Of a DNA stretch of 64,000 nt, positions 43,538 to 51,266 are shown piece by piece. Both the position numbers and the translations under genes were made by a program. Location: NCBI RefSeq assembly GCF_003065605.1, contig NZ_CP026952.1, positions 3,286,001-3,350,000 on the forward strand. Direction: 5' to 3'. Every line of letters begins with the position of its first letter. The first letter of the stretch is position 1. The notes under the pieces are model-generated. The model saw only the letters and a list, made by a program, of their open reading frames with translations. It did not search any database and was not told the DNA's origin. Source of the DNA: Aeromicrobium chenweiae. Lineage in GTDB: Bacteria > Actinomycetota > Actinomycetes > Propionibacteriales > Nocardioidaceae.

Positions 43538-45021
43538 CCGGCCGCCTGTACGGCGTCGGCCTCGGACCGGGCGACCCCGAGCTGATCACGCTGAAGGCTG
43601 CGCGACTCATCGAGTCCGCGGACGTCATCGCGTACCACCAAGGCGTCGGCAAGCAGTCGAACGCGCGGCGCATCGCGGCCGGCCTGTTCCCCGCCGGCGT
43701 GACGGAGGAGGTCCTGCAGTACCCCGTCACGACGGGCACCACCGACCACCCCGGCGGGTACGCCGGCGCGATGGCGGCGTTCTACGAGGAGTGCGCGGGC
43801 CGGCTCGCCGCCCACCTCGAGGCGGGCCGGACGGTCGTGATCCTCGCGGAGGGCGATCCGCTGTTCTACGGGTCGTACATGTACATGCACGACCGCCTCG
43901 CCGACCGGTTCGAGACCGAGGTCGTGCCCGGCGTGCCGGCCTTCGCCGCGGCCACCGCCGCGGTGGCCTCGCCCCTCGTCCGGCTCACCGACGTCCTGAC
44001 GATCCTGCCCGGCACGCTGCCCGAGCCGGAGCTCGCCCGGCGCCTGGCCGACACCGACGGCGCCATCATCATGAAGCTCGGTCGCACGTTCCCCGCCGTC
44101 GTCTCGGCGCTGCGCCAGGCGGGCCGGCTGGACGGTGCGCTGTACGTCGAGCGGGCCTCGATGCCCGAGGAGCGCTGGTTGCCGGTCGCGGACGTCGACC
44201 CGGCGTCCGTGCCGTACTTCTCGCTCATCGTCGTCCCCGGCGACACCAAGCCGGTGGTGGTGGCGTCCGCTCCGGTGACGGCCGCCACGGTCGCCGAGGT
44301 CCTGGTCGTCGGGCTCGGTCCGGGTCCGGACCGCTGGCTGACGCCCGAGGTCTCCGCGGCGCTGGCCGACGTCCAGCACGTCATCGGCTACGCGCCGTAC
44401 GTCGACCGGGTCCCGCAGCGCGAGGGCCTGACCCGGCACTCCTCGGGCAACACCGTCGAGGTCGACCGGGCCCGTCTGGCCCTCGACCTCGCGCTCAAGG
44501 GCGAGCGGGTCGCGGTCGTGTCGGGCGGCGACGCGGGCATCTTCGGCATGGCTGCCGCGGTGTTCGAGGCGGCGGAGGACGCGGCGTACGCCGACGTGCC
44601 GATCCGGGTGCTGCCCGGGCTGTCCGCGGTGCAGGTCGTCGCGGCCCGTGCCGGCGCGCCGATCGGCGGCGATTTCGCGGTCATGAGCCTGTCGGACCGG
44701 CTCAAGCCGTGGGCCCTGATCGAGCAGCGTCTGCGCGCGGTCGCCGACGCCGATCTCGTCCTCGCGGTCTACAACCCTCGCTCACGGTCGCGGACGACGC
44801 AGGTCGCCGACATGCGGCGCGTCCTGCTGGAGCACCGTCCCCCCGAGACGGTCGTGGTCGTCGGACGCGACGTCGGTCGCGCGGAGGAGTCGCTCACCGT
44901 CACGACGCTCGGCGACCTCGACGCCGACTCGATCGACATGAAGTGCCTGCTGATCGTCGGCGCGAGCGCAACCAGGACCACAGCGCGAGGCCAGGCCTGG
45001 ACCCCCCGCTCGACCCCCTAG
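43534..45021 (+). CDS. cobIJ: Fused precorrin-2 C20-methyltransferase / precorrin-3B C17-methyltransferase (CobIJ)
   Basis: 495 residues from the GTG at 43534 (AAGGAG upstream, GTGA overlap). Residues 1-235 are CobI: LYGVGLGPGDPELITLKAARLIESADVIAYHQG, AEGDPLFYGSYMYMHDRL, PGVPAFAAATAAV. Residues 250-495 are CobJ: VLVVGLGPGPDRWLTPEVSAALADVQHVIGYAPYVDRVP, VSGGDAGIFGMAAAVFE, VLPGLSAVQVVAARAGAPIGGDF, YNPRSRSRTTQVADMRRVLLEHR. Both domains carry the SAM-binding Gly-rich loop. The CobI-CobJ fusion is common in actinobacteria and channels precorrin-2 to precorrin-4 around the CobG step. Confidence 0.93.
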   Translation: MTGRLYGVGLGPGDPELITLKAARLIESADVIAYHQGVGKQSNARRIAAGLFPAGVTEEVLQYPVTTGTTDHPGGYAGAMAAFYEECAGRLAAHLEAGRTVVILAEGDPLFYGSYMYMHDRLADRFETEVVPGVPAFAAATAAVASPLVRLTDVLTILPGTLPEPELARRLADTDGAIIMKLGRTFPAVVSALRQAGRLDGALYVERASMPEERWLPVADVDPASVPYFSLIVVPGDTKPVVVASAPVTAATVAEVLVVGLGPGPDRWLTPEVSAALADVQHVIGYAPYVDRVPQREGLTRHSSGNTVEVDRARLALDLALKGERVAVVSGGDAGIFGMAAAVFEAAEDAAYADVPIRVLPGLSAVQVVAARAGAPIGGDFAVMSLSDRLKPWALIEQRLRAVADADLVLAVYNPRSRSRTTQVADMRRVLLEHRPPETVVVVGRDVGRAEESLTVTTLGDLDADSIDMKCLLIVGASATRTTARGQAWTPRSTP

Positions 45022-45028
45022 CGCCCGA

Positions 45029-45094
45029 CCCAGATCTGCGGGGTCCTGCACCGTTCCGAGGGGCAGGAAACGTGCAGAACCCCGCAGATCTGGG
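45029..45094. terminator. Long inverted repeat between cobIJ and an MDR oxidoreductase gene
   Basis: Exact 16-bp arms CCCAGATCTGCGGGGT (45029-45044) and its complement (45079-45094); the stem continues imperfectly with CTGCACCGTTCC against GGAAACGTGCAG to a small loop near 45058-45066. Both adjacent genes end here; probable bidirectional terminator. Confidence 0.7.
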
Positions 45095-45106
45095 CTGGTT
45101 TCCGGG

Positions 45107-46144
45107 TCAGAGCGTGGGGTCGTCGCCGACCTGCACGAGCAGCTTGCCGAAGTTCTTGCCCGTGAGCAGGCCGAAGAAGGCCTCGGGGGCGTTCTCGAGC
45201 CCCTCGACGACGTCCTCTTTGTATTGCAGCGAGCCGTCCGCGATCCAGCCGGCCGCCTCGTGCTGGAAGTCCTTGTAGTGCGCCTTGACGAACTCGGTCT
45301 GGATGAACCCCCGGATGGTCAGGCTCTTGGTCAGGATCGTCTGCATGAGCCGCGGCATGCGGTCCGGTCCGGGCGCCGCCTCCGTCTCGTTGTAGTGAGC
45401 GACCAGGCCGCACACGGGCACGCGCGCGTACGTGTTGAGGCGCGGCAGCACGGCGTCCCAGACGTGGCCGCCGACGTTCTCGAAGTAGACGTCGATGCCG
45501 TCGGGCACCGCGGCCTTGAGATCGTCCTTGAACGTGGGCGAGCGGTGGTCCAGCGCGACGTCGAAGCCGAGCTCCTCGAGCCAGGCGACCTTCTCGGGGC
45601 CGCCGGCGATGCCGACGGCGCGGGCGCCCTTGATGCGGGCGATCTGGCCCACGGCCGAGCCGACGGGTCCTGCCGCGGCCGCCACGACGACGGTCTCGCC
45701 GGGCTGCGGCTTGCCGATCTCGAGCAGTCCCGCGTACGCCGTGAAGCCGGGCATGCCGAGCACGCCGACCGCGGTGGAGACCGGGGCCCGCTGGGGGTCG
45801 AGCTTGCGGACCTGGCGGGCGGGTTGCATGCCGTACGCCTGCCAGCCCAGGTGGGAGAGCACGACGTCACCGACGGCGAGCGAGGGGTCGCGCGACTCCA
45901 CGACCTCCGCGACCGTGCCACCCTCCATGACCGCGCCGACCTCGACCGGCGCGGCGTACGACTTGGCGTCGTTCATCCGCCCGCGCATGTACGGGTCGAG
46001 CGACAGGTAGATGGTTCGGAGCAGGACCTCACCCTCGCCCGGCTGTGGCATCGGGACGGTCTCGAGGCGGAAGTTGTCCGCGGTGGGCTCCCCGTGGGGA
46101 CGCGAGGCGAGCAGGATCCGGGTGTTCTGCGTGGTGTCAGTCAT
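45107..46144 (-). CDS. NADP-dependent oxidoreductase, MDR family (CurA/alkenal reductase-like)
   Basis: 345 residues from the ATG at 46144. The medium-chain reductase branch of alkenal/one reductases is recognised by LLRTIYLSLDPYMRGRMNDAKSYA near the start, VGAVMEGGTVAEVVES, GMPGFTAYAGLLEIGKPQPGETVVVAAAAGPVGSAVGQIARIKGARAVGIAGG (NADPH site), GIDVYFENVGGHVWDAVLPRL and FIQTEFVKAHYKDF. It reduces activated double bonds with NADPH in the cytosol. It is divergent from the SCO6745-like pair with a 42-nt gap and has no close link to the cobalamin genes around it. Confidence 0.9.
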   Translation of the reverse strand: MTDTTQNTRILLASRPHGEPTADNFRLETVPMPQPGEGEVLLRTIYLSLDPYMRGRMNDAKSYAAPVEVGAVMEGGTVAEVVESRDPSLAVGDVVLSHLGWQAYGMQPARQVRKLDPQRAPVSTAVGVLGMPGFTAYAGLLEIGKPQPGETVVVAAAAGPVGSAVGQIARIKGARAVGIAGGPEKVAWLEELGFDVALDHRSPTFKDDLKAAVPDGIDVYFENVGGHVWDAVLPRLNTYARVPVCGLVAHYNETEAAPGPDRMPRLMQTILTKSLTIRGFIQTEFVKAHYKDFQHEAAGWIADGSLQYKEDVVEGLENAPEAFFGLLTGKNFGKLLVQVGDDPTL

Positions 46145-46186
46145 CCCTGCCGACACTACCGGCGGGGGGTGGGCGACACTGGGCCC

Positions 46187-47023
46187 ATGACGCAGAGCAG
46201 GCCCTTCTGGCGGGCGATCGAGGCCATCCACGACGTCGTCTACTTCGCTCCGGGCGCGAAGGAGAAGTACGAGGCGGTCGGCCTCAAGGGCTACTGGATG
46301 GGCTACGTCGCGTCGCGTTCCGCCGCGCTCGGGACACCGTCCCCGAGGACCGTGACCGCCCTGTTCCACGGCTTCGCCCCGGCCGTCATCGAGCGGGCGC
46401 TCCCCGACGCCTGGTCGATGGCGTCACGCGACGACGTCCTGACGACCCGGTACGACCTCGCTCGCGAGGCTCTCGCCCCGGCGCTCGAGGGATCGGACAC
46501 TGCGACGCTCGTCCGCGCCCTGACGCTGCTGCTCGAGGGTCTCGACTTCGCCGGCAAGCCCCTGGCCGCCGCGCATGCCGACCTCCCGGCGCCGGACGAC
46601 GAGGTGGGCCGTCTGTCGCACGCGGCCACCGTCGTCCGCGAGTACCGCGGCGACTGCCACGTCGCCGTGCTCACCGCTGCCGGCCTCGACGGCTGCGCGG
46701 CCAACGCCCTCGCGGCCGCCGCCGGGCTGGTGCCGCCGGAGCAGCGGACGTGCCGCGGCTGGTCGTCGGACAAGTGGGAGTCGGCGATCGGCCGTCTCGG
46801 CGCTCGCGGCTGGGTCGACGTGACGGGGACGATCACCGACACCGGACGTGCGGCGCGGGCGCAGATCGAGGACACGACCGACCGGGTGTGCGCCGCGGGC
46901 TTCGACCGGGAGGCGACCGCCCGGGCCATCACCGCGGAGGGCGCGCTCGTCGAGGTCGCCCGGCGCGTCGAGCAGATCGGCGCGCTCCCGTACCCCAACC
47001 CGACCGGGGTGCCGCGACCCTGA
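46187..47023 (+). CDS. SCO6745-like protein, copy 1
   Basis: 278 residues. Begins with FWRAIEAIHDVVYFAPGAKEKYEAVGLKGYWMGYVASRSAALG, followed by ALFHGFAPAVIERALPDAWSMASRDDVLTTRYDLARE; these segments define the actinobacterial SCO6745-like family. The C-terminal half is helical and contains a winged-helix-like stretch (WESAIGRLGARGWVDVTGTITDTGRAARAQIEDTTDR), as found in MarR-type DNA-binding folds. Biochemical role unknown. The next gene is a paralogue with the same layout. GACACT lies 6 nt before the ATG and no ribosome site is visible, so a leaderless transcript is possible. Confidence 0.75.
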   Translation: MTQSRPFWRAIEAIHDVVYFAPGAKEKYEAVGLKGYWMGYVASRSAALGTPSPRTVTALFHGFAPAVIERALPDAWSMASRDDVLTTRYDLAREALAPALEGSDTATLVRALTLLLEGLDFAGKPLAAAHADLPAPDDEVGRLSHAATVVREYRGDCHVAVLTAAGLDGCAANALAAAAGLVPPEQRTCRGWSSDKWESAIGRLGARGWVDVTGTITDTGRAARAQIEDTTDRVCAAGFDREATARAITAEGALVEVARRVEQIGALPYPNPTGVPRP

Positions 47024-47043
47024 GCCTGGGCCACACTGGTCCG

Positions 47044-47859
47044 GTGATCCTCCGCAGAAGCTTCTGGCACGCCGTCGAGACGATCCACCACGTCGTCTAC
47101 TTCGCGCCCGACGCGAAGGCGACGTTCGAGCAGGTCGGCCTCAAGGGCTCGTGGATGGGCTACTTCGCGTCCCGGTCGGTCGCGCTGGGAGCACCGGGCC
47201 CGGAGGTGGTCCTCGCGGCGTTCCACGGATTCGCCCCGCGCATGGTGCACCGTGCGCTGCCCAGCGCCTGGGCGATGGCGTCCCGCGACGACATCCTCGA
47301 CGCCCGCTACGACCTGGCCCGGCGGACGATCGCACCCGGGTTCGAGGGCGTCGACGTGGCGGCCCTCGCTGCCGGGCTCCAGGCCGCGCTGCCCGGGCTC
47401 GACCTGGCCGGGCGGCCTCTGGCGGCGGGTCACGTCGGCCTGCCCGTCCCCGAGGACGACCTCGGCGCGGCGTGGCACGCGGCGTCCGCCCTGCGGGAGT
47501 ACCGCGGCGACTCGCACGTCGCGGTCCTGACGGCGGCGGGCATCGATGGCGTCGAGGCGAACGTCCTCGCGGTCGCGGCCGGGCTGGCGATGACCGGGCA
47601 GCAGCAGCTGCGGGGCTGGACCGACGAGGAGTGGGCAGCCGCGGCCGCACGGTTGCGCGACCGCGGCTGGATCGATGCCGGCGACGCGATCACCCCGGAG
47701 GGCGTCGCCGCGCGGACGCAGATCGAGTCCGACACCGACCGGGCCACCTCGGCCGGGATCAGCGCAGAGGCGGCGCAGCACCTCGCGTCGGTCGCACCCC
47801 TGGCCGTGCAGGCGTCCAAGCAGATCGTGGCCGCCGGGATCGACCCGACGGGGCACTGA
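47044..47859 (+). CDS. SCO6745-like protein, copy 2
   Basis: 271 residues from the GTG at 47044. It parallels the previous gene throughout (FWHAVETIHHVVYFAPDAKATFEQVGLKGSWMGYFASRSVALG; AFHGFAPRMVHRALPSAWAMASRDDILDARYDLARR; WAAAAARLRDRGWIDAGDAITPEGVAARTQIESDTDR), so the two arose by tandem duplication. CACACT sits 6 nt before the start, as for copy 1, suggesting that the promoter was duplicated too. Function unknown; the winged-helix-like part and conserved His-Val-Val-Tyr-Phe N-terminus are the main clues. The LigD-type polymerase gene begins 1 nt after its stop. Confidence 0.75.
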   Translation: MILRRSFWHAVETIHHVVYFAPDAKATFEQVGLKGSWMGYFASRSVALGAPGPEVVLAAFHGFAPRMVHRALPSAWAMASRDDILDARYDLARRTIAPGFEGVDVAALAAGLQAALPGLDLAGRPLAAGHVGLPVPEDDLGAAWHAASALREYRGDSHVAVLTAAGIDGVEANVLAVAAGLAMTGQQQLRGWTDEEWAAAAARLRDRGWIDAGDAITPEGVAARTQIESDTDRATSAGISAEAAQHLASVAPLAVQASKQIVAAGIDPTGH

Positions 47860-47860
47860 C

Positions 47861-48814
47861 ATGGCGTCCCCGGCGGTGGAGATCGAGGTGGGCCCGCGGG
47901 TCGTCCGCGTCTCCAACCCGGACCGGGTGTACTTCCCCGACCACGGCTGGACCAAGCTCGACCTGGTCGAGTACTACCTCTCGGTCGGCGACGCGATCGT
48001 CAACGCACTGTACGAGCGCCCCTGCATGCTGCACCGGTTCCCGAAGGGGCTGGCGGGCGAGAAGGTGCACCAGAAGAAGGTGCCCAACGGTGCGCCGCCG
48101 TGGCTCGAGACCGTCAGCGTCCACTTCCCCCGGTTCGACCGCGACGTCGACGAGGTGTGCGTGACCGAGCTGGCCACAGTCATCTGGGCCGTGCAGATGT
48201 CGACCGTGGAGTTCCACCCGTGGAACAGCCGCCGGGCGGACGTCGAGAAGCCCGACGAGTGGCGCATCGACCTCGATCCGGGGCCGGAGTGCGACTTCGC
48301 CACGGTGCAGCGCGTCGCGGGGGTGGTGCACGAGGTGCTCGACGAGCTGGGCGCGACCGGCTTCCCCAAGACGTCCGGCGGATCAGGCCTGCACGTGTAC
48401 GTCCGCATCCCGCCCGAGCACGGCTTCCAGGACGTGCGCCGGGCGGCGCTGGCGTTCGCGCGGGAGGTCGAGCGGCGCTCCCCCGACGTCACGACGACCT
48501 GGTGGCGCAAGGACCGCGACCCCACCAAGCTGTTCGTGGACTACAACCAGAACGCGCGCGACCACACGATCGCGGCGGCGTACTCGGTGCGCGGCTTCCC
48601 CGACGGCCGGGTCTCGACGCCGGTGGAGTGGTCCGAGATCGACGACCTGGACCCGCACGACTTCACGATCGAGACCGTGCCGCCGCGGCTCGAGCGCCTC
48701 GGCGACCTGCACGCGGGCATCGACGACGCCGGGTTCGACATCCGGCCGCTGCTGGGGTGGGCCGAGCGGGACGAGCGCGACGGGGTCGATCCGGCCGCCG
48801 GCCCCGACGAGTGA
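47861..48814 (+). CDS. LigD-type DNA primase-polymerase domain protein
   Basis: 317 residues. Archaeo-eukaryotic primase fold of the LigD polymerase domain: NPDRVYFPDHGWTKLDLVEYYL, CMLHRFPKGLAGEKVHQKKVP, the metal-binding D-x-D in WRIDLDPGPECDF, KTSGGSGLHVYV with the catalytic His, and NQNARDHTIAAAYSVR. Such stand-alone polymerase subunits fill gaps with ribonucleotides during double-strand break repair by Ku and ligase D. No ku or ligase gene is in the window, so partners would be elsewhere. It is joined to the SCO6745-like gene with only 1 nt between them, suggesting co-transcription. Confidence 0.9.
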   Translation: MASPAVEIEVGPRVVRVSNPDRVYFPDHGWTKLDLVEYYLSVGDAIVNALYERPCMLHRFPKGLAGEKVHQKKVPNGAPPWLETVSVHFPRFDRDVDEVCVTELATVIWAVQMSTVEFHPWNSRRADVEKPDEWRIDLDPGPECDFATVQRVAGVVHEVLDELGATGFPKTSGGSGLHVYVRIPPEHGFQDVRRAALAFAREVERRSPDVTTTWWRKDRDPTKLFVDYNQNARDHTIAAAYSVRGFPDGRVSTPVEWSEIDDLDPHDFTIETVPPRLERLGDLHAGIDDAGFDIRPLLGWAERDERDGVDPAAGPDE

Positions 48815-48817
48815 GCA

Positions 48818-48863
48818 GACGTCATCCCCGGCGAGGCGTCGACGCCGCACCGGGGATGACGTC
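48818..48863. terminator. Inverted repeat between ligD-type gene and ohr
   Basis: Exact 14-bp arms GACGTCATCCCCGG (48818-48831) and its complement (48850-48863); the 18-nt loop contains a further palindrome GGCGTCGACGCC (48836-48847). Both flanking genes end here, so a two-way terminator is likely. Confidence 0.7.
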
Positions 48864-48871
48864 GTGGCGGG

Positions 48872-49300
48872 TCAGGCGACCTCGACCTCCAGCTTGACGT
48901 CGATGTTGCCGCGGGTCGCGTTCGAGTAGGGGCACACCTGGTGCGCGACCTCGACGGCCTTCTGCGCGTCCTCCTGCGAGACGCCGCCCAGCTCGACGTG
49001 GAGCGTGATCGCCAGGCCGAATCCTCCGTCGTCGTTCGGGCCGATCCCGACCTCGGCGGTGACGGCCGAGTCCTCGATCTTCACGCCGTGCTGCTTGCTC
49101 GAGGCCTTCAGCGCGGAGTGGAAGCACGCGGCGTAGCCCGCGGCGAACAGCTGCTCGGGGTTGGTCGCGCCTCCTGCCCCACCCATCTCCTTGGGCGTGC
49201 GGACGTCGGTGTCGATGAGGCCGTCGTTCGAGCGGACGTGGCCGTTGCGGCCGTCTCCGTCGGACGTGGCGACGGCGGTGTAGAGGATCTGCGAAGGCAT
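48872..49300 (-). CDS. ohr: Organic hydroperoxide resistance protein (Ohr/OsmC family)
   Basis: 142 residues, the normal size. The two reactive cysteines of Ohr are seen: Cys59 in FAAGYAACFHSAL and Cys123 in HQVCPYSNATRGN, with GGAGGATNPEQLFAAGYAACF as the family signature. The enzyme reduces organic peroxides in the cytosol using a lipoyl-linked dithiol. It is divergent from a TetR-family regulator, with an inverted repeat between them; Ohr genes are more often controlled by MarR-type OhrR, so TetR control would be a local arrangement. Confidence 0.92.
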   Translation of the reverse strand: MPSQILYTAVATSDGDGRNGHVRSNDGLIDTDVRTPKEMGGAGGATNPEQLFAAGYAACFHSALKASSKQHGVKIEDSAVTAEVGIGPNDDGGFGLAITLHVELGGVSQEDAQKAVEVAHQVCPYSNATRGNIDVKLEVEVA

Positions 49301-49320
49301 GGGGACTCCCGGGGGTTGAA

Positions 49321-49342
49321 GTAGACGAACTAGTACGTCTAC
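49321..49342. promoter_or_regulatory. TetR operator-like inverted repeat between ohr and tetR
   Basis: Exact 7-bp arms GTAGACG (49321-49327) and CGTCTAC (49336-49342) around an 8-bp centre containing ACTAGT. It lies 21 bp before ohr and 42 bp before the divergent TetR gene. TACTAT directly after the right arm could be the -10 box for tetR. Confidence 0.65.
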
Positions 49343-49384
49343 TATAGAACCACGTCCCGACCACCCCGACAAGAGCAGGTGCCC

Positions 49385-49954
49385 ATGAGCGTCATCGAGA
49401 TGAAGCCGGTCCGCGAGCGCATCCTCGACGCGGCGACCGAGCGCTACTACGCCGAGGGGATCCGCGCGGTCAGCGCCGACAAGCTGATCGAGGCGGCACA
49501 CGTCTCGAAGGTGACGTTCTACCGCTACTTCCCCACCAAGGACGACCTCGTCACGGCCTACCTCGCGGCGCGTGCCGCCGAGGAGGAGGACGCGATCACC
49601 GCGCAGCGCCGGGAGCACCCGGACGATCCGGGTGCCGTGCTGCGCTGGTACGCCGACATGGTCGGTCAGGTCGGCTGCTCCCCCGGGTTCCGCGGCTGCC
49701 CCTTCATCAACGCGGCCGCGGAGCTGCCCGAGGACGACCACCCCGGCCGGAGGGTCATCGCGGAGCACCGCGCCTGGCTGGTCTCGCAGATCGGTGAGCT
49801 CCTCGACCAGCTCGGCGTCGCCGACAGCGCCGTGAGGGCCGAGCAGCTCATGATGCTTCGCGACGGTGCGATGGTGTCGGGCTACGTCGGCCGGGCTCCC
49901 GAGCAGGTCGCGGACGCGCTCGTCGCCGGGGGCCGCGCGATCATCGGCCGCTGA
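49385..49954 (+). CDS. TetR-family transcriptional regulator
   Basis: 189 residues from the ATG at 49385. Helix-turn-helix: RERILDAATERYYAEGIRAVSADKLIEAAHVSKVTFYRYFPTKDDLVTAYL. The C-terminal domain contains GCSPGFRGCPFINAAAELPEDDHPGRRVIAEH, with two cysteines four to six residues apart (VGCSPGFRGCPF) that occur in a group of TetR regulators near redox genes. They might act as a thiol switch, which would suit control of the divergent ohr; this is inference. The operator-like repeat upstream supports joint control of both genes. Confidence 0.88.
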   Translation: MSVIEMKPVRERILDAATERYYAEGIRAVSADKLIEAAHVSKVTFYRYFPTKDDLVTAYLAARAAEEEDAITAQRREHPDDPGAVLRWYADMVGQVGCSPGFRGCPFINAAAELPEDDHPGRRVIAEHRAWLVSQIGELLDQLGVADSAVRAEQLMMLRDGAMVSGYVGRAPEQVADALVAGGRAIIGR

Positions 49955-49991
49955 CCCGCATCAGGAGAAGCGCCTGGGGTACCTCGCCGGC

Positions 49992-50507
49992 ATGGACGTG
50001 CTGGACGACATCTGGACGCCCGACATCGACCTCGCGATCTGCGGGACGGCGGTCGGCCCGTGCGCCTTCGACCGTGGCCACCACTACGCCCAGCGCGGCA
50101 ACGGGTTCTGGAGGCTCCTCCACGAGAGCGGAATGACCCCCGAGCTCCTGACCCCGGCCGACGAGTCGCGCCTGCCGGGCCTCGGCATCGGCCTCGTCGA
50201 CGTCGTGCGCCGGCTCTCGCCCCCCGACCCGTTCGACGTGGACCCGTTCGTGCGGACCCTGCGCGAGGCGGGCCCTGCCTGGATCGCGTTCAACGGACGG
50301 GTCGGCGCGGACGCCGTCGCACGCACGCTCGGCGAGCCCCGGCCCGCGCTCGGACGACAGCGCTGGTCGATCGCCGGGGCACAGGTGTTCGTGCTGCCGA
50401 GCAGCAGCGGCGCCAACCAGCGCAAGGACCACGGCGGGCGTCCCGACCGGCTCTCCTGGTGGGCCGAGCTCGCGGATCTCGTCGCCGCGGACCGCGCTGC
50501 CGTCTGA
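49992..50507 (+). CDS. Mismatch-specific DNA glycosylase (MUG/TDG-like)
   Basis: 171 residues from the ATG at 49992; AGGAGAAG about 20 nt upstream is rather far, so the start is not certain. Uracil-DNA glycosylase superfamily, MUG branch: LAICGTAVGPCAFDRGHHYAQRGNGFWRLLHESGM holds the active-site loop and the FW of the N-x-FW segment, GLVDVVRRLSP follows, and VLPSSSGANQRKD is the second active-site loop (S-x-G-A-N). It removes uracil or thymine mispaired with guanine. Its stop directly abuts the stop of the convergent cobM gene, with no base between them. Confidence 0.85.
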   Translation: MDVLDDIWTPDIDLAICGTAVGPCAFDRGHHYAQRGNGFWRLLHESGMTPELLTPADESRLPGLGIGLVDVVRRLSPPDPFDVDPFVRTLREAGPAWIAFNGRVGADAVARTLGEPRPALGRQRWSIAGAQVFVLPSSSGANQRKDHGGRPDRLSWWAELADLVAADRAAV

Positions 50508-51266
50508 TCAGGTCCGTTTCGCGCTTCGGTCCCGCTCGGGGTCGTAGAGGTACGACTCGGCACCGCGCACGTCCTCACCGAGCGCCGGGCCGACGAGGAT
50601 CACCGCCGCCTGCCGCAGTCCTGCGTCCTCGACCTGGTCGGCGATGTCGTCCAGGGTCCCGCGCAGGACCACCTCGGTCGGCCGGCTCGCGTTCGCCACG
50701 ACGGCCACGGGGCACGCGCCGCCGTACGTCTCGGCGAGCTCGTCGGCCAGTGCGCGGGCCCGGGTGATCGCCAGGTGCAGCACGAGGGTGGCCCCGGTGG
50801 CGGCGAACGCAGCGAGCTCCTCGCCCGACGGCATCGCGGTGGACCGCGCCTGCGTGCGGGTCAGGACCACGGACTGCACGACCTCCGGCACCGTGAGCTC
50901 TGCTCCGAGCCGGGCGGCCGCGGCAGCGTACGCGGGGACGCCGGGGGTGACGTCCCACGGGACGCCGTGCGCGTCGAGGCGGCGGGTCTGCTCGTGCAGC
51001 GCGGAGTAGATCGAGGGGTCGCCGGAGCACAGGCGGACGACCTCCAGGCCCGCGGCGTGCGCGTCGACGAGGTGTGCGGTGATCTGGTCCAGGTCGAGGT
51101 CCTGGGTGTCGACCAGCCGCGCGCCGTCCGGGCAGTGCCCGAGCACGGCAGCGTCGAGGTACGTGCCGGCGTACACACAGACGTCCGCGGCGTTGAGCAA
51201 GGCCACCGCGCGCAGCGTCAGCAGGTCGGCTGCGCCCGGACCGGCCCCGACGAAGTGGACGGTCAC
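50508..51266 (-). CDS. cobM: Precorrin-4 C11-methyltransferase CobM
   Basis: 252 residues from the GTG at 51266, which overlaps the cobL stop. Tetrapyrrole methylase features: VHFVGAGPGAADLLTLRAVALLNAADVCVYAGTYLD, RLCSGDPSIYSALHEQTRRL, DVTPGVPAYAAAAARLGAELTVPEVVQSVVLTR, and LHLAITRARALADELAETYGGACPVAVVANASRPTE. It methylates C-11 of precorrin-4 using SAM. Two-gene unit with cobL upstream, read from the gap that also contains the start of the opposite chelatase operon. Confidence 0.93.
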   Translation of the reverse strand: MTVHFVGAGPGAADLLTLRAVALLNAADVCVYAGTYLDAAVLGHCPDGARLVDTQDLDLDQITAHLVDAHAAGLEVVRLCSGDPSIYSALHEQTRRLDAHGVPWDVTPGVPAYAAAAARLGAELTVPEVVQSVVLTRTQARSTAMPSGEELAAFAATGATLVLHLAITRARALADELAETYGGACPVAVVANASRPTEVVLRGTLDDIADQVEDAGLRQAAVILVGPALGEDVRGAESYLYDPERDRSAKRT

